7,026 nt of DNA from Bacteroidales bacterium GP3 (GTDB lineage Bacteria; Bacteroidota; Bacteroidia; Bacteroidales; Muribaculaceae). Made by a program: the position numbers and the translations under genes. The notes beneath the pieces are model-generated. The model did not search any database. It saw only the letters and a program-made list of their open reading frames with translations, and was not told the origin of the DNA. Shown one piece after another: positions 5,148-7,026 of this stretch. The number at the start of each line of letters is the position of its first letter. Positions within the stretch are counted from its first letter, which is position 1. The stretch covers positions 18,182 to 25,207 of the forward strand of contig DAAK01000114.1 in assembly GCA_001701075.1 (NCBI GenBank), written 5' to 3'.

Positions 5148-7026
5148 ATGGATCTCATCAGACTTCTCCCCGACTCAGTGGCAAATCAGATAGCTGCCGG
5201 TGAGGTGATACAGCGCCCGGCCTCTGTAATCAAGGAGCTTGTGGAAAACGCTGTGGATGCAGGTGCTACTGATATAAAGATTTTTGTCAAGGATGCTGGC
5301 AAGACTCTTATACAGGTCATCGACAACGGAAAAGGAATGTCTGAGACTGATGCTCGCATGGCTTTTGAACGCCACGCTACTTCTAAGATAAAAAGCGCAG
5401 AAGACCTTTTCTCCTTGCATACCATGGGATTCCGTGGAGAAGCCCTTCCTTCCATCTGTGCCATTTCCCAAGTGGAACTAAAGACACGTACTGAAGATTC
5501 TCAGATGGGAACCCGGATTCTTATAAATGGGTCGAAAGTGGAAAGCCAAGAACCGTGCATATGCGAGAAAGGGACCACTATAAGCATTCGCAATCTTTTC
5601 TATAATCTTCCTGCTCGCAGAAAATTCTTGAAATCTGATGCCGGTGAACTTGGACATATCATGAGAGAGTTCGAACGCATGGCTCTTGTAAACAATAATT
5701 TGCGCATAAGCATCGACACTGGTTTCCGAACTCTCGATCTCCGCCCTGGAAGTATGCTTCAGAGAATCAACGATATTTGGAAAAACAATCTAAACATGCA
5801 GTTGATTCCTATCGATGTGGAAACCGACATAGTAAAGATTCATGGTTATGTCTCGCGTCCAGAATTTGCCCGCCGGAGAAATGCCCTCTGGCATCTCATT
5901 GCCAACGGTCGCCACATTAATCACCTGAAGATGCATAAGGTCATCACCGGATGTTTCGATAATCTTATCGCAACTGACACCCAACCTTGCTACTTCATTA
6001 AGATTCAAGTAGATCCTGCTGAAATAGACATCAATATTCATCCAAGCAAAAATGAGGTAAAGCTTGAAAGAGAAAAGGAGATTCTAAGTATATTGGGAGC
6101 CAGCGTGAAGGCGGCTCTTGGAAAATTCGCTGCAACACCTCAGATCGATTTCGACACTGATCTTGTGCCTGTGCAGTCTCCCAATGAAGGTGCTCCCGAA
6201 AATCCCGCAATTACTGTCCCCTCTGACTATAACCCTTTTGAAATGACCTCCGCATCCAACTTCGTCAATAGTTCTGGCAGCACTCAGTCTGCAGCCACCG
6301 ACTACGGATCCGGGTATTTCAAAAATCTGCATAATTCGGCAAATACACGCAATTGGGACACTCTCTATTCCCGTTTTATGAATCGCCAAGAGGAGTCTGC
6401 TCGCGAGAATATGCCCGTGGAAGGAGTCCTGCCCACAACCGAAGAAAACTTTAAGCTCCCTGGAAAGGATTGTTTTCAATATGCCGATAAATATATCATC
6501 ACAAGTTCCCGGTCAGGGATTATGATCATCGACCAGCATCGAGCACACCTTAAGATTCTCTTTGAAGACTGCCTTAGAAATGTCAGGAGAATGGAGGTCA
6601 CAAGCCAGCGCGTACTCTTTCCGGAGTCTATAACTCTTGATTTCGAACAGCAGGATGCGCTCGTTCGGGTTCAGACCGAACTAAATGCTCTCGGATTCTC
6701 CCTTGAATATGAAGAAGACAACAAGTGGCTGATTGCTGCTGTCCCTTCAATGATAAGCCAAAGTGATGCCAAAGAGACTGTCTTGAGGATTCTTGAATCT
6801 GTAAGAGAAGAATCAGAAAACTATGGCACATCCGCAAATCCCGTCGACGACATAATGGAAAGGATGGCTCTGGTGATGGCAAGAAGCGCCGCTATCACGC
6901 GAGGTCGGAAACTAAATCCAAATGAAATGGAAAATCTCGTCGGCCAACTGATGTCACTCCCGGACCCATCGCTCACCCCCTCCGGCAAACTTATCTACAC
7001 TACTCTCGACGAAGACCGCCTGAAAT
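5148..7026 (+). CDS. mutL: DNA mismatch repair protein MutL (3'-partial)
   Basis: 626 codons are visible and the ORF runs off the window, probably within a few residues of its end. MutL is the GHKL-family ATPase that links MutS mismatch recognition to downstream strand removal. The N-terminal ATPase domain (about 1-325) shows NQIAAGEVIQRPASVIKELV with E30 and N34 at the catalytic and Mg-binding positions, DNGKGM (59-64), ATSKI (77-81) and GFRGEALPSI (94-103, usually GEALASI), then GTTISIRNLFYNLPARRKFL. HPSKNEVK follows near 300. A Ser/Asn/Thr/Pro-rich linker covers about 330-435. The C-terminal dimerisation domain begins near 435 and contains DQHRAH (462-467). The endonuclease motif residues are mostly absent: L468 replaces the first Glu of DQHA(X)2E(X)4E, and TPSGKL (610-615) sits where CPHGRP would be. 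ATG 5148 gives the standard start MDLIRLLPDSVANQIAAGEV; no Shine-Dalgarno is seen. Confidence 0.95.
   Translation, partial: MDLIRLLPDSVANQIAAGEVIQRPASVIKELVENAVDAGATDIKIFVKDAGKTLIQVIDNGKGMSETDARMAFERHATSKIKSAEDLFSLHTMGFRGEALPSICAISQVELKTRTEDSQMGTRILINGSKVESQEPCICEKGTTISIRNLFYNLPARRKFLKSDAGELGHIMREFERMALVNNNLRISIDTGFRTLDLRPGSMLQRINDIWKNNLNMQLIPIDVETDIVKIHGYVSRPEFARRRNALWHLIANGRHINHLKMHKVITGCFDNLIATDTQPCYFIKIQVDPAEIDINIHPSKNEVKLEREKEILSILGASVKAALGKFAATPQIDFDTDLVPVQSPNEGAPENPAITVPSDYNPFEMTSASNFVNSSGSTQSAATDYGSGYFKNLHNSANTRNWDTLYSRFMNRQEESARENMPVEGVLPTTEENFKLPGKDCFQYADKYIITSSRSGIMIIDQHRAHLKILFEDCLRNVRRMEVTSQRVLFPESITLDFEQQDALVRVQTELNALGFSLEYEEDNKWLIAAVPSMISQSDAKETVLRILESVREESENYGTSANPVDDIMERMALVMARSAAITRGRKLNPNEMENLVGQLMSLPDPSLTPSGKLIYTTLDEDRLK

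Noticed and set aside
1..7026. Defence island, prophage, CRISPR or integrated element
   Set aside because: No integrase, transposase, att-like repeats, regularly spaced repeats or unusual composition was seen; all genes are core envelope or repair functions.

Overview
The window looks like ordinary chromosomal sequence from a Bacteroidota genome, most likely order Bacteroidales. The signs are a promoter of the TTG / TAnnTTTG type instead of a sigma-70 one, no Shine-Dalgarno sequences before any start, a SurA–OstA-like gene pair of the Bacteroidales kind, and a MutL with a DQHR-type C-terminal motif. A family such as Muribaculaceae is possible, but that is a guess. All genes are on the + strand. 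I see no mobile element, CRISPR array, tRNA or rRNA.

Layout: (1) 1-292 is the 3' end of a gene whose C-terminus resembles a secreted SurA/PpiC-type peptidyl-prolyl isomerase. Its reading frame appears broken by a one-base indel near position 41. (2) 293-504 is a 212-base gap with a small hairpin, a strong 10-bp terminator-like stem-loop, a pyrimidine-rich stretch and a Bacteroidota promoter that almost touches the next start codon. (3) 505-5045 is a tightly packed three-gene cluster: a SurA-N-like lipoprotein, a two-parvulin SurA homologue (4-base ATGA overlap), and a large OstA/LptA-like periplasmic protein (stop and start codons abut). (4) 5046-5147 is an AT-rich gap made mostly of two 35-base tandem copies. 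(5) 5148 to the end is mutL, cut off by the window edge probably only a few residues short of its C-terminus.

How the genes fit together: the first four genes all point to the periplasm and outer membrane. The PPIase/SurA-like proteins would escort unfolded outer-membrane proteins, and the OstA-like protein would bind or carry lipopolysaccharide across the periplasm. Their compact arrangement implies one transcript from the promoter at 466-496. MutL, the mismatch-repair matchmaker ATPase, is functionally unrelated and sits behind a repeat-bearing spacer.

I did not find an undescribed system here. The observations most worth checking are the apparent frameshift at the left edge, the near-leaderless start at 505 with a T9 tract inside the promoter spacer, the split of parvulin hallmarks between the two SurA domains, the 9-residue tandem repeat in the middle of the OstA-like protein, the 35-base intergenic duplication, and the loss of the zinc-binding endonuclease motif in MutL.
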